In this document: positions 52,322 to 61,671 of the stretch, piece after piece
Layout of the letters: each line of letters starts with the position of its first letter
Numbering within the stretch: the stretch's first letter is position 1
Assembly (NCBI GenBank): GCA_963803155.1
Contig: CAWDMN010000051.1
Location: forward strand, 68,776-132,775
Source: CAWDMN01 sp963803155
GTDB taxonomy: Bacteria > Acidobacteriota > Terriglobia > Versatilivoradales > Versatilivoraceae
Reading direction: 5' to 3'
DNA length: 64,000 nt
Notes under the pieces: model-generated
The model's input: only the letters and a program-made list of their open reading frames with translations
What the model was told of the DNA's origin: nothing
The model's database searches: none
Translations under genes and position numbers: made by a program

Positions 52322-55300
52322 CTAGAAACTGATCCTGGCTCCGAGCTGGATGGTTCGGGCGCTGCAATCCGATTGAGGACATTTGCCAAACACCCGGCCA
52401 AACCGGGTGGGATCGCCGATATCCGTTTCAGGATCCTGCCAGAAGACGCGGTTGAAGAGGTTCTGAATGTCTGCCCGGATTTCGAAGTTAGCTCCTTCGC
52501 GGAATCCCAGCGGAATCCTCTTCATGATCGACATGTCTTCATAGCTCTTGCTCCAACCTCTCAAATTGGGAAGAAAACGCGTTCCATTCCCCAGGCGCAA
52601 TGCCACATTATTGGCTGTCACGGGCACATTGCCAAAGGCATTCGGATTCAAATAAGGCACTCCCCTTGACTCGTCAACCAGGGTGGGCTTTCCCGCTAAA
52701 ATTTGCTGGTTCCGCGGCAACAATACATCCGTGTAAAAGCCCGGGTTGAAAAGTGCCTCGGTGGTAGGCCCGGAAGAGGACCAAATTCCCAGGGGATTGC
52801 CGGATCGATACTGCTGGATGGCGCTCATGGTCCACCCTCCGAAGACCGCACTTCTCCAACCGGAAGATGCCCATTTCCGGCTCTTCCCAAATGGCAGAAC
52901 ATAAATCCAGGTGATCTTGAGGTCTTGCGGAACGGTGAACGAGGAAACCGAATAATCGGCCTTGCGGTTGTAAATGCTTTGGCCATAACCACCGTAGCCA
53001 TAGCCAATCGCATCATCCGAGGTGCCCAAGGTTTTGGAAAAGGTATAGGCAACCAGGAAACTCAGCCCCTTGCTGCTGTGCTTGGTGGCCGTAATCTGCA
53101 AGGCATTGTAATTTGACCAGCCCCCATTGGTGCGGTGGGAATATATACCCAGGTATTGTGGAAAAGGGCGCAGGGATTGGGCCACAGTCCCGCTGAAGCT
53201 CGGAAAGGGTTTCTGCAATTCCGGGTGCTGCTCGATGTCCTCCATCAATGTGTCACCCAAAGTAAGATATTTTGGGTCCACTTGGTTGAGAACGTTATAG
53301 TGGTAGGGTTCACTGAGACGGGTTCCACGATTGCCGATGTAATTGGCTTCGACTTTGGTTTGCCATGGCAACTCATACTGGACCCCGAAGTTCCAGTTGG
53401 AGACCATGGGGTACTTCTTGGTCTCCGGGGGATAGTAAGAAATAGTGCCCCCATTCAACTGGGCCGGGTCGTAGTTGGGCAGAGAGGCGGGGTATTTGGG
53501 ATATGGGGTGTCCCACCAATAGGCGGGATCATTCGCGGTAGGGCGGTCGGTTCTGGGGTTTATGTTGTTAATGCCACTGAAGCCGTCCCACCAATTATAG
53601 TTCCAGCCATCGAGGATCGGGGGAGCATAGTTGATCCCGAACCCGCCGCGCGCAACCAGCTTGTGGTTGGCGGCATATGCAAAACCAACGCGTGGGGCGA
53701 CTTCTCCATAGTAAATGTCAGTCCAACGGTTCTTTCCATTGCATTTTGGACAATTTCCGAGGAAGGTCAATGCCCCGGGATACCCGTCCGCTCCGGGATT
53801 GGGCAGTTTCGGGTCCAGTCCGGACATGGTGTCATTGGGGCTGCTGTAATTGGCCGGGATGTCCCAGCGAACGCCCAGGTTAACTGTCAGTTTCGGCGTG
53901 ACCTTCCAGTCGTCCTGGGCATAGAAAGCCGTGACGCGGGAGCGGACTCCCCAAGTGACGCCATTGATGTAGGAATCGGCATTCCGCGCGGCCCCCAGCA
54001 GGAAACTGGCAAAGGCAAACCCGGTCTGTTGGGCAAAAGGTTGGCCGGAAAACGCCGACAAGGCAGTCTGGTTGCTGTCGAAATAGTAGGTCCCCGGAGT
54101 ATCCTTGGCACCGCTATTGTCGTAATAACGCCGATGTTCTCCCCCGAACCGAATGCTGTGACTTCCCCGAATCCAGGTAAAATCGTCGGAGACTATGTTG
54201 CTGCCATCCGGGCCATTCCAGGCATTCCCATCCCCCCATTTTTTATAGGAGCCGCTCAGGGACGCGTCTGGAGCACTGAAGGCAATGACTGGAAAGGTGG
54301 CGCCGCCCACGTTTTGCATCCCCAAATCAGCAGCCCAATCTTTGACTTCATAAGTGCTCGACATAATTTCGTTGTTGAAATGGTTGAAACCATAGGCAAA
54401 GTGATTCAGCTTAGTGGGGCTAAGGGTCCAATCCTCGGCAAAGCGCACCATCCAGCCGGGAGTCGCCTGTATCCCATCTCCCGTTGCCGGCACGTTGGGT
54501 ATGTTGCCAGGGAGATGATAACCGCCATAGACATAGCGGAACCGGTCATTGGAAATGATGGCAATGGATGCCTTGTGCCTGTTACTCATCAAGTGGTCAA
54601 ATTTCAGGCTCCAATTGTTGATGTGCAAAGTTTGCAGTCCGGTTCCCACTCGCAGGGTGTTCCCCCTGAGGGTCTCTCCCTGCTCGTTTCGCAGGGGAAA
54701 AGTCGGATCGGGCAACGCATAGGCGGGGTTGAGGATCCTTTTGGTCAGTTGACTGAACCTTTCCGTGGGAATGATGTTGCCGGGAAAGGGATCCCGGATC
54801 CAGGCGCCGTCGGACAGCTGCCGGGTGGTGGCGGGATCGTAAATCTGGCCGAACAGCACGTTCCGCCCGAGGGCATCCTGCCCGACGACGGTCCCGGACC
54901 GCTCGTCCTGCGTGAAAGCGGGGTCCAGCAGCTTTGAAAAATCCCCCTGCTTCATTTCCCTGGTGGGAGAACTATCATAATTGGAAGAGAGATTCTGATT
55001 TTCTTGCCGGTGCAATTCAAATGAAGCAAAGAAGAAGGTCTGGTTCTTCTTCAACGGGCCGCCAAAAGATGCGCCCTGGTTATTCAGCCTGGTGGGGGAA
55101 TGCAGCGCTTTTCCGGTGTTCGGATCGAGGGTGAGGTGATTGTTGGCCCAGGTATTGGCATTGAGTGCCGAGTTCTGATGGTACCAGAACGCCGTGCCAT
55201 GGTAAGTGTTGGAGCCGGATTTCAAGCCAAAATTAGTCAGCGCCGTCTGGGTGTTGCCGTACTGAGCCGACAGAGCGCCGGTCTGGAGCTTGAACTCGCT

Positions 55301-55948
55301 GACGGCATCGACCGTCGGGGTAAATTCCACCATGCTGCCCCCGTTAATGTCCATACGGCCGATCGAGATCCCATCCACCAGAATCTCGTGGGAAAAAGCC
55401 TGCCCCCCGTTGATGGACCCTGCCCACTCGTTCCCCTCGGCGCCAGGCATGCTTCGGAAGACAAAACTCTGCAATTGCCGCGTCCCGTCGCTGACCAGGA
55501 TCGGCCAGGTATGCACTTCCGTTTCAGTATTAGCAATTCCAATTTCGGAACTCGATGCTTCCAGCAGCGGCGGTTCCGCGCTGATGGTGACCTCTTCTTT
55601 CAACTCGCCCACCGACAGGTTGAAATCGACATCTATGGTTTGAGTAATGAGCACTTCCACGTTGTCGTGGACGGCAGTTTTGAAACCGTCGACGGAGACT
55701 GAAATCCTATACAGACCGGGTTGAATGTAGGGTGCGTGGTAGATCCCTGCATTCGTGGTTATAGCGCGAGTGGTGATCCCGGTCTCCTGATTGACAATCA
55801 GAACTTCAGCATTCGGCACTGCTGCACCACTGGCGTCCTTGACCACTCCGGTGAGGGTTCCGCGGCCGCTTTGAGAATGTAGCGGCAGCGCCATGTTGAG
55901 CAGGCATACCGTTGGGATAAGAATCCAGATGAAGAATGTTCTCTTCAA
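52322..55948 (-). CDS. TonB-dependent receptor, Oar-like (CarboxypepD_reg plug)
   Basis: A 1208-residue outer-membrane protein. After a signal peptide (FFIWILIPTVCLLNMALPLHSQS) comes a carboxypeptidase-regulatory-like domain (GTLTGVVKDASGAAVPNAEV, residues 27-105), a plug domain (ILVDGISIGRMDINGG, VSEFKLQTGALSAQYGN) and a long beta-barrel ending in Phe (LGARISF), as such barrels do. This large form is the Oar-like group abundant in Acidobacteria, often used for polysaccharide or peptide uptake; the ligand is unknown. Two Cys pairs (CPKCNGK in mid-barrel, CPQSDC near the end) are shared with its paralogue. A TTG at 55948 after AAAGGGGG fits the signal peptide; the frame is open to 56101. Confidence 0.9.
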   Translation of the reverse strand: MKRTFFIWILIPTVCLLNMALPLHSQSGRGTLTGVVKDASGAAVPNAEVLIVNQETGITTRAITTNAGIYHAPYIQPGLYRISVSVDGFKTAVHDNVEVLITQTIDVDFNLSVGELKEEVTISAEPPLLEASSSEIGIANTETEVHTWPILVSDGTRQLQSFVFRSMPGAEGNEWAGSINGGQAFSHEILVDGISIGRMDINGGSMVEFTPTVDAVSEFKLQTGALSAQYGNTQTALTNFGLKSGSNTYHGTAFWYHQNSALNANTWANNHLTLDPNTGKALHSPTRLNNQGASFGGPLKKNQTFFFASFELHRQENQNLSSNYDSSPTREMKQGDFSKLLDPAFTQDERSGTVVGQDALGRNVLFGQIYDPATTRQLSDGAWIRDPFPGNIIPTERFSQLTKRILNPAYALPDPTFPLRNEQGETLRGNTLRVGTGLQTLHINNWSLKFDHLMSNRHKASIAIISNDRFRYVYGGYHLPGNIPNVPATGDGIQATPGWMVRFAEDWTLSPTKLNHFAYGFNHFNNEIMSSTYEVKDWAADLGMQNVGGATFPVIAFSAPDASLSGSYKKWGDGNAWNGPDGSNIVSDDFTWIRGSHSIRFGGEHRRYYDNSGAKDTPGTYYFDSNQTALSAFSGQPFAQQTGFAFASFLLGAARNADSYINGVTWGVRSRVTAFYAQDDWKVTPKLTVNLGVRWDIPANYSSPNDTMSGLDPKLPNPGADGYPGALTFLGNCPKCNGKNRWTDIYYGEVAPRVGFAYAANHKLVARGGFGINYAPPILDGWNYNWWDGFSGINNINPRTDRPTANDPAYWWDTPYPKYPASLPNYDPAQLNGGTISYYPPETKKYPMVSNWNFGVQYELPWQTKVEANYIGNRGTRLSEPYHYNVLNQVDPKYLTLGDTLMEDIEQHPELQKPFPSFSGTVAQSLRPFPQYLGIYSHRTNGGWSNYNALQITATKHSSKGLSFLVAYTFSKTLGTSDDAIGYGYGGYGQSIYNRKADYSVSSFTVPQDLKITWIYVLPFGKSRKWASSGWRSAVFGGWTMSAIQQYRSGNPLGIWSSSGPTTEALFNPGFYTDVLLPRNQQILAGKPTLVDESRGVPYLNPNAFGNVPVTANNVALRLGNGTRFLPNLRGWSKSYEDMSIMKRIPLGFREGANFEIRADIQNLFNRVFWQDPETDIGDPTRFGRVFGKCPQSDCSARTIQLGARISF

Positions 55949-56406
55949 GTAGCCCCCTTTCCACTGTTCCGAGCCTGGACTGCTATTCCCTGTGCAAAGA
56001 TTCATCACCGCCGAAGAGCTCCGCCAAAAATGAAGCCCTTTCCTCTTTCGCCGTTCCCACCGCCAGGTATTATAATCCTTTGGTATTTTCTGGATACTCA
56101 CCCATGGTTTTTCCGCTAAATCACAAATGTTGTTTGGAGGCTGGCCATTCTTCGACTGGCCTGAAAGGCCAATTTAATACAGCGCAGGGCATCGCCTTGG
56201 GAGAATGATATGCCCCAATATCCACGCTAGCCCCGAAAGGGCGGATTAACAGCCATGTAATCGTTGTACTTTTATAAATGCGCCCTTTCAGGGCTCTCAC
56301 GAAATTATGGTTTTCGTTTATTCCCAATTCAATTCATGGCCGTCCCCAGTCCATCTCCTCGAACCACTCACCTCGGTCCTCGAACCTCACCCCTCGAACC
56401 TCGCAC
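55949..56406. repeat. Intergenic stretch with GCC-TGAAA-GGC-type palindromes
   Basis: GGCCTGAAAGGCC (56158-56170) starts a segment that follows the same pattern as at 52049 and 61399 (TTA, ACAGC, CAGG) but then diverges. GCCCTTTCAGGGC (about 56281-56293) is another palindrome. No gene is evident; the tail of the receptor's open frame and its ribosome site occupy 55949-55962. Confidence 0.65.
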
Positions 56407-59280
56407 CTATTTAAAGTTTTCCACCAGCATCAGGTTGCAGCGCAGCCATTCGCCTTGAGTCAGTAAGAACCAACCCTCGTCGGCAGATACCGTGAATCCC
56501 CACTCGACGTGGCTGCCTTGAATGGGGGCAAGAAGCCTTGTTCTTCTGCTGGCCAGGTCGAAGTAGAGGAGACTTGCCTTTTCGTAATCCCCTGACGTGA
56601 AATAGATGCCGCGCTCCTTCACTTCGAAATTCCCGTGATAGACATCTTCCAGCACCTTGGTTTCCTCGCCTCCGCCGACAGGAACCATGCAAAGGGAAGA
56701 GTTCTCGCCATATCCCTTCAAGTAGAACACGGTTCTGCCATCCTTCGATTCCTGGGGGTCGGAGCCGCCGTTCCTGGTTACCTGCAAAGGCTCTCCCCCT
56801 TTCACCGGCATCTTCCATACCTGTTCTTCATCACCCCTGTTGCATCCGAAGTAGATCCATTGCCCATCCCGCGAATAGCTTGGTTTGTTTTTATTAAATG
56901 GAGTGTGGGTCAGTTGCTTCGACTGTCCACCTTCCGCAGGCATCCAGAAGATTTCAGTCTGATCCCGTGAAGCCATGGAGAAGACAATCTGTTTCCCATC
57001 CGGAGACCAGCGAGGATAATCCAGCATGGGACCGCCAAAATGGGTCAGCTGCAGAGGATTCGATCCATCACTGTTCGAAATCCAGATTTCGACGCTGCCT
57101 GACGCATAGGAGACAAAGGCAACCTCCTTGCCGTCAGGAGAAAATTGCGGGCAATCCTGTGTTTGAGTCGAGTAGATGAATCTTGATGGCGGTGCTGGAT
57201 TATCTTTGGTCCTGGAGATCCAGTGACGCCAATTATTATAATCCAAAGACACCAGATTGTAGACCAATCGGTTTTTCTCGAGAGAGACCGAAGGATTGCG
57301 AGCCGAACCCTCGCCAGAGAAGGAAAGGGGTCTCGGCTTGTCAGGAGCGGAGACCGAAATTCTCCAAAGGGAACAGTAGTGCACATGACTGCCGTACACG
57401 AAAACGAGTTCCTTGCCATCTGGCGTCCAGGAAGGGGAAACGGCCATCCGGTCTCCAAAGGTGAGTTGTTTTGGCTCGCCCTCTGGTTTAAGTTCGGCGG
57501 AAAGTTGAAGCACAAAGATTTCCGAAGCCTTTTCGAAATGCCGCGAGAAAGCCAGCCGACGCCCGTCGGGGGAGAAAGCGGGATCTCCGTCTCCGCCGAT
57601 TCCTTTGGGAGGGGAAAACAATCTGCGCTTTTCACCTGTTTCCAGGGAAAGCAGGAATATTGCACGAGGTTCAACCGGAGAATCCTTGCAGGCGAGGGCC
57701 AGCCACTTCCCGCCGGGATGCCAGCAGATGCCCCCCACATTTTGAAATTCTGCCACCTGGCGTTCCCGCCCTCCATTTACCGGGATCAACATGACAGCCG
57801 ACTTGTCGGGATCCAAATCACGGAGAAAAGCTATGAACAAGCCATCCGGCGACCAGACAGGCGAGTCGTCCTCATGCGAGCCGGTAGTCAGCTGTCGAGG
57901 AGTTTCGCCGCCGATTTGCTCGATGTAGATGTGATAGGTAGTCCCTGCGCCTTCGTTCCACGTGAAGGCCACCTCTTTGCCATCGGGCGAGAAGCTAGGA
58001 AACATTTGAAAACCCGGAAAAGTGGTGAAAGGGACGGGAACCATGGGCGCTTCTGATGTTTCTTTTTTTGGCTGAAAGAACCAGAACCCCAGACCTGCAA
58101 CCAGCGCAATCAGCGCCAGGACAGCAGCGATGCTCCCGACGAGCCACTTCACCCTTGGCTTCGTTGTCCGTGCTCCCTCCCGGATGGCAACCACTCTGCC
58201 CGAATCCGTGTCGCGCTTCAGCCGTTTCAAATCGGCGCGGATTTCAGACGCAACCTGGTAGCGCACCTCGCGGTCCTTTTCCAGCGCTTTGTCGATGATC
58301 TCCCCCAACCGGGCAGGCAGGTCCGAATTCAACCGCACCGGAGAAGGGGGCGTCTGGTTGAGGATCGCGTTGAAGATCGCTCCCGAGCTGTCCCCTTGGA
58401 ACGGCAACGTCCCTGTGGCCATTTGATAGAGCACAACCCCCAATGAGAAAAGATCGGACCGTTGGTCAACCTCCTGCCCCAGCACCTGCTCCGGACTCAT
58501 ATACTGCACTGTCCCCATGATCAGGCCCGGAGTGGTCTTGGACTCAGTCCTGGTCTCTGTTCCCCCAGCGGGCTTCTTCTGGGGGCTCCTTTTTGCCAGC
58601 CCGAAGTCCAGCACCTTCACCTGCCCCTGCGGCGTGAGCATCAGGTTGGCCGGCTTGATGTCCCGGTGGGTAATCCCCTGGCGGTGCGCTTCGTCCAGAG
58701 CGTCGGCCACCTGAGTGCTGATGTCGAGAATCTCGCCGAGACTGAGCCGGCCCTTTCGAATCCTGGCCTCCAGCGACTCGCCCTTTACATACTCCATCAC
58801 AATGTAGTGGACACCTGCAGATTCGCCCAGCTCATAGATTGTGGCAATATTGGGATGCTCCAGGGCAGAAGCGGCTTTGGCCTCCCGCACGAAGCGGCGC
58901 AGCCGTTCGGGATCCTGGGTGACTTCCGCGGGCAGAACCTTGAGCGCCACTTGCCGGTCCAGACGGGTGTCCCGGGCCAGATAGACTTCCCCCATTCCAC
59001 CCTTTCCCAGCAGGGAAAGGACCTCACAAGGCCCCAAGCGACAGCCCTCCAGGCTGGCGGCGGCCTTCTTGTGGGCTTGTGCCACCAACTCGAGCGCCGG
59101 GACTTCAAGGCCGGCTCCCTGGCTCTCACGAACCGCCAGCAGGGCTTCCACCTCAGCCCGCAACTCGACATCGTCAGCACAAACCTGGTCGAGGTAGGCC
59201 CGTCGCTGCTCTTCCGCCTTGTCAACGGCGGCTTGGTAAATCGATTCGATATCCTTCCAGCGTTGGCGGTCAATGGTCAT
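56407..59280 (-). CDS. Ser/Thr protein kinase with TolB/WD40-like C-terminal propeller
   Basis: A 957-residue membrane kinase. Residues 1-80 are a helical leader region typical of acidobacterial kinases. The Hanks-type kinase domain (about 87-355) has LGKGGMGEVYLA, Lys114 in VALKVLP, catalytic HRDIKPAN (205-212), DFGLAK (225-230) and SPEQVLG. A transmembrane helix is at about 379-402. The outside part (410-950) is a TolB-type PD40 propeller, with FSPDGKEVAF-like repeats spaced about 50 residues apart. It probably senses something in the periplasm and phosphorylates cytoplasmic targets. It follows the ECF sigma factor on the same strand, a pairing very common in this phylum, and sits next to the receptor. 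Confidence 0.93.
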   Translation of the reverse strand: MTIDRQRWKDIESIYQAAVDKAEEQRRAYLDQVCADDVELRAEVEALLAVRESQGAGLEVPALELVAQAHKKAAASLEGCRLGPCEVLSLLGKGGMGEVYLARDTRLDRQVALKVLPAEVTQDPERLRRFVREAKAASALEHPNIATIYELGESAGVHYIVMEYVKGESLEARIRKGRLSLGEILDISTQVADALDEAHRQGITHRDIKPANLMLTPQGQVKVLDFGLAKRSPQKKPAGGTETRTESKTTPGLIMGTVQYMSPEQVLGQEVDQRSDLFSLGVVLYQMATGTLPFQGDSSGAIFNAILNQTPPSPVRLNSDLPARLGEIIDKALEKDREVRYQVASEIRADLKRLKRDTDSGRVVAIREGARTTKPRVKWLVGSIAAVLALIALVAGLGFWFFQPKKETSEAPMVPVPFTTFPGFQMFPSFSPDGKEVAFTWNEGAGTTYHIYIEQIGGETPRQLTTGSHEDDSPVWSPDGLFIAFLRDLDPDKSAVMLIPVNGGRERQVAEFQNVGGICWHPGGKWLALACKDSPVEPRAIFLLSLETGEKRRLFSPPKGIGGDGDPAFSPDGRRLAFSRHFEKASEIFVLQLSAELKPEGEPKQLTFGDRMAVSPSWTPDGKELVFVYGSHVHYCSLWRISVSAPDKPRPLSFSGEGSARNPSVSLEKNRLVYNLVSLDYNNWRHWISRTKDNPAPPSRFIYSTQTQDCPQFSPDGKEVAFVSYASGSVEIWISNSDGSNPLQLTHFGGPMLDYPRWSPDGKQIVFSMASRDQTEIFWMPAEGGQSKQLTHTPFNKNKPSYSRDGQWIYFGCNRGDEEQVWKMPVKGGEPLQVTRNGGSDPQESKDGRTVFYLKGYGENSSLCMVPVGGGEETKVLEDVYHGNFEVKERGIYFTSGDYEKASLLYFDLASRRTRLLAPIQGSHVEWGFTVSADEGWFLLTQGEWLRCNLMLVENFK

Positions 59281-59543
59281 GGGTTAGAGTCCAAAAAATC
59301 CACTCCTCTTCTGCCATCGCCAGACTCGGCGGGACACCGGGCCACCCTCAGGTGTGAGTGGTCGTATCCGACTGCAGTGAATGAAAATCAGCTTCCTGTT
59401 GGGAGCTGAGACAAAATTGTTCTGAATAATCTAATGCGGGCCAGGTTCAACTTTCCTCAGGGAAAATCAGTGCTGGTTCTCTCTCGTCTTCCGTCTTCAC
59501 CATTCCCACTTGCCGCTCCACTGCCTGAATGACTTGGAATTGG

Positions 59544-60194
59544 TCACTCGCCATTGGAAATGGGTGACTCGTTTGCCGGAAGCTCACCATTGACATCAGG
59601 TCGATGCCGGGTGGGTTTTGAATGCTCACCTGTCCCCCCGAGCTGTTTGGACAACCAAGCCTTGGCCAAGCGCCAGTCGCGAAGAACCGTTTCCCGGGAA
59701 ATATTCAGCACCAGGGCCGTTTCTTCCACGCTCAGGCCGCCAAAAAAACGCAATTCAATCATTTTCGCTTTGCGGAAATCAAGGATTGCGAACTCGTGGA
59801 GCGCCTCATCCACCGCCAGCACGTCCAAACCGGGTCCCTCGGCACCCACTACATCTTCCAGGAGCGGGACAGTAATGGTCTGGCCACCCCGTTTCTCGCT
59901 TCGGGCTGAGCGGGCAAAATCCACCAAGATCTGCCGCATCAAGCCGGCACAGATGGCGAAGAAATGAGCACGGTTTTCCCAGCCCGCTGCCCTGGCGCCG
60001 ACTAGCCGGATGTAGGCTTCGTGAACTAAAGCGGTGGTTTGGAGGAGATGGGCGGGATTTTCACGCAGAATATAGCGATGGGCCTGGCGCCGCAGTTCTT
60101 CGTAGACCAACGGAATCAGCTGGTCCAGAGCCTGGCGATCGCCAAGATTCCAAGCCTCCAGCAAGCGGGTGACTTCGTGGAAAGAAGACAGCAT
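59544..60194 (-). CDS. ECF-type RNA polymerase sigma factor (Sig-70_X6-like)
   Basis: A 216-residue sigma factor. Region 2 spans about residues 5-90: LLEAWNLGDRQALDQLIPLVYEELRR, LVHEAYIRLV and WENRAHFFAICAGLMRQILVDFAR, a form typical of the acidobacterial/planctomycete subfamily. Region 4 (about 130-180) reads MIELRFFGGLSVEETALVLNISRETVLRDWRLAKAWL, ending in the helix-turn-helix. The C-terminal ~30 residues are Pro/Asn-rich. ATG at 60194 was chosen after AGGAAG; the frame is open to 60281. Likely upstream partner of the kinase gene (263 bases away), perhaps activating the receptor genes. No anti-sigma gene is seen. Confidence 0.9.
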   Translation of the reverse strand: MLSSFHEVTRLLEAWNLGDRQALDQLIPLVYEELRRQAHRYILRENPAHLLQTTALVHEAYIRLVGARAAGWENRAHFFAICAGLMRQILVDFARSARSEKRGGQTITVPLLEDVVGAEGPGLDVLAVDEALHEFAILDFRKAKMIELRFFGGLSVEETALVLNISRETVLRDWRLAKAWLSKQLGGTGEHSKPTRHRPDVNGELPANESPISNGE

Positions 60195-60695
60195 CTGAAT
60201 GCACTTCCTGATCGGAGTTGGCTTAGGAATCCAAAACAAGTATAACACGACCTGCATCGGTCGAGGCTGATTAGAGTCCATTTATAAAGTCCGTTTTCGG
60301 CAAATATTGAGAAGGCCGGAAAAAGCGGCACAACCTGTAGGGCGGTTGTGTCAACCGCCGTGGCTGCTTCCCCGGCGTTTTACAGAAACGCCCTAAAGGA
60401 TGGTCATCCTTGCGGCTCAATATCATGCCTTTATACAAGGACTTCGATTAGGCAGAGGAATGAGTCAGGAACACGGGGGGACAACTCTCTTAGGAACCTC
60501 ATGTTTATCGGAATGCAGGCCCAGGCCATCATTCATTCAAGTGTTTTGCCAGAAAGACGCCATTCAGATTCTCCCGGCCCGTCAAGGTCCGTACGACGGC
60601 GCTTGGAGATCTCGACTAAAAATAATCTCGGTTGATGACACCTTTTTCTCTCCTTTTCCGCTTTAAGGACAGGACAAACAAAAAAGGAGGTTGTT
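60195..60695. other. Intergenic stretch with two perfect hairpins
   Basis: About 500 bases between the divergent sigma factor and small secreted protein genes. GGCGGTTG-TGT-CAACCGCC (60341-60359) and GGCGTTT-TACAG-AAACGCC (60374-60392) are perfect hairpins 15 bases apart. No gene was recognised; the promoters of both genes should lie here. Confidence 0.65.
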
Positions 60696-61145
60696 ATGAA
60701 AAACTTAAACTTGAAGATCGTGGGTATGCTCGTCTTGTTGACTTTGGTCACTGCCTGGCCCTCGCTGGCGCAATCAGTCAAAACGCTGGCTAAGGCCGAG
60801 ATTCCCTTTGACTTTGTCGTCGGTCAGAAGACTCTGCCCGCCGGTGAGTATGCGATTAGTCCAGGAAACAACTCCAACAAGGACATTCTCTGGATCAAGA
60901 AGTTGGACAGCCGGGCAACTGCCAACGTGGTTACGTTTGGCCAGAATGTCAAACGTCAACAGGCGGGCCCTTACCTGGTGTTTAATCGCTATGAGAACCA
61001 ATATTTCTTAAGCCAGGTGTGGGCGGAATTTGATCAAGTGGGAAGGCAGGTGGCCAAGTCAGTGCAAGAGAAGGAACTGATCCAGGGGAGAGGACCGAAA
61101 ATGGACGGCGCCAGGTCGGAAGTCGTACTACTTCGGGCCAAGTGA
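60696..61145 (+). CDS. Small secreted protein of a type common in Acidobacteria
   Basis: A 149-residue exported protein: signal peptide ending SLAQS, then AEIPFDFVVGQKTLPAGEYAI near residues 34-54, which is the hallmark of a secreted family found repeatedly in acidobacterial genomes. The rest is a small beta-rich domain with a Gly/Pro-poor centre (DSRATANVVTFGQNV). Function unknown. AAAAGGAGG six bases before the ATG is a strong ribosome site. It points toward the second receptor's 3' end and away from the sigma factor. Confidence 0.82.
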   Translation: MKNLNLKIVGMLVLLTLVTAWPSLAQSVKTLAKAEIPFDFVVGQKTLPAGEYAISPGNNSNKDILWIKKLDSRATANVVTFGQNVKRQQAGPYLVFNRYENQYFLSQVWAEFDQVGRQVAKSVQEKELIQGRGPKMDGARSEVVLLRAK

Positions 61146-61398
61146 GCAACCTTTCTCCCATGGAAGCTCTAAATCCCTCGATCCGGATTTCAGGACAGCG
61201 AGCAAGAGGTCCAGGAAGAACAGACTTGGCCTTCTTGCTCTTGTTGTGTTGATTTCGATCATTTGCTGGTGTTTTCGGGGGCGGTGCTACATTAGTATTG
61301 CCACCGCCACCCACGCTTCTCGATAATCCGAAAATGGAAAATCATCTTGCCAACCAAGAGGAATCAATCCTCTCTTTGCACACTCAATTGCCCCTTCT

Positions 61399-61671
61399 GG
61401 CCTGAAAGGCCAAGTTATTACAGCCCAGGACAACGCTCTAGGTAACGATAATCCCCGCTATTTCACCAGCGCTGAAGGGGCGGATCAACTCCGGCCTTTC
61501 AAGCCAACTGATCCTTGATGTGTCGTACTCACATTTTTTCCATCTCCAGAAATTGCCAAGCTCTGGCCCAGACCGTGACGCGCATCTGGAGGCTATGACT
61601 ATCTCTTCATAATTGAAAACCAAGAAAGCTTGCCTTCAAAGCCGCGCAAAATTTCCCCAAAACGATGGAGA
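61399..61671. repeat. 273-bp block matching the downstream flank of the first receptor
   Basis: Begins at GGCCTGAAAGGCC (61399-61411) and runs to the second receptor's stop; nearly identical to 52049-52321, same length. The rest of 61146-61398 has no gene that I recognise; about 61254-61320 has a GGTGGCGG/CCACCGCC-like patch. Confidence 0.85.

Noticed and set aside
53135..54937. A 600-codon open frame on the plus strand
   Set aside because: Lies wholly inside the first TonB receptor gene on the other strand, with a biased antisense composition (Gly/Val/Ile runs) and no ribosome site.
57223..59409. Long plus-strand frames of 277 and 315 codons
   Set aside because: Both lie antisense to the kinase gene, whose motifs are unmistakable.
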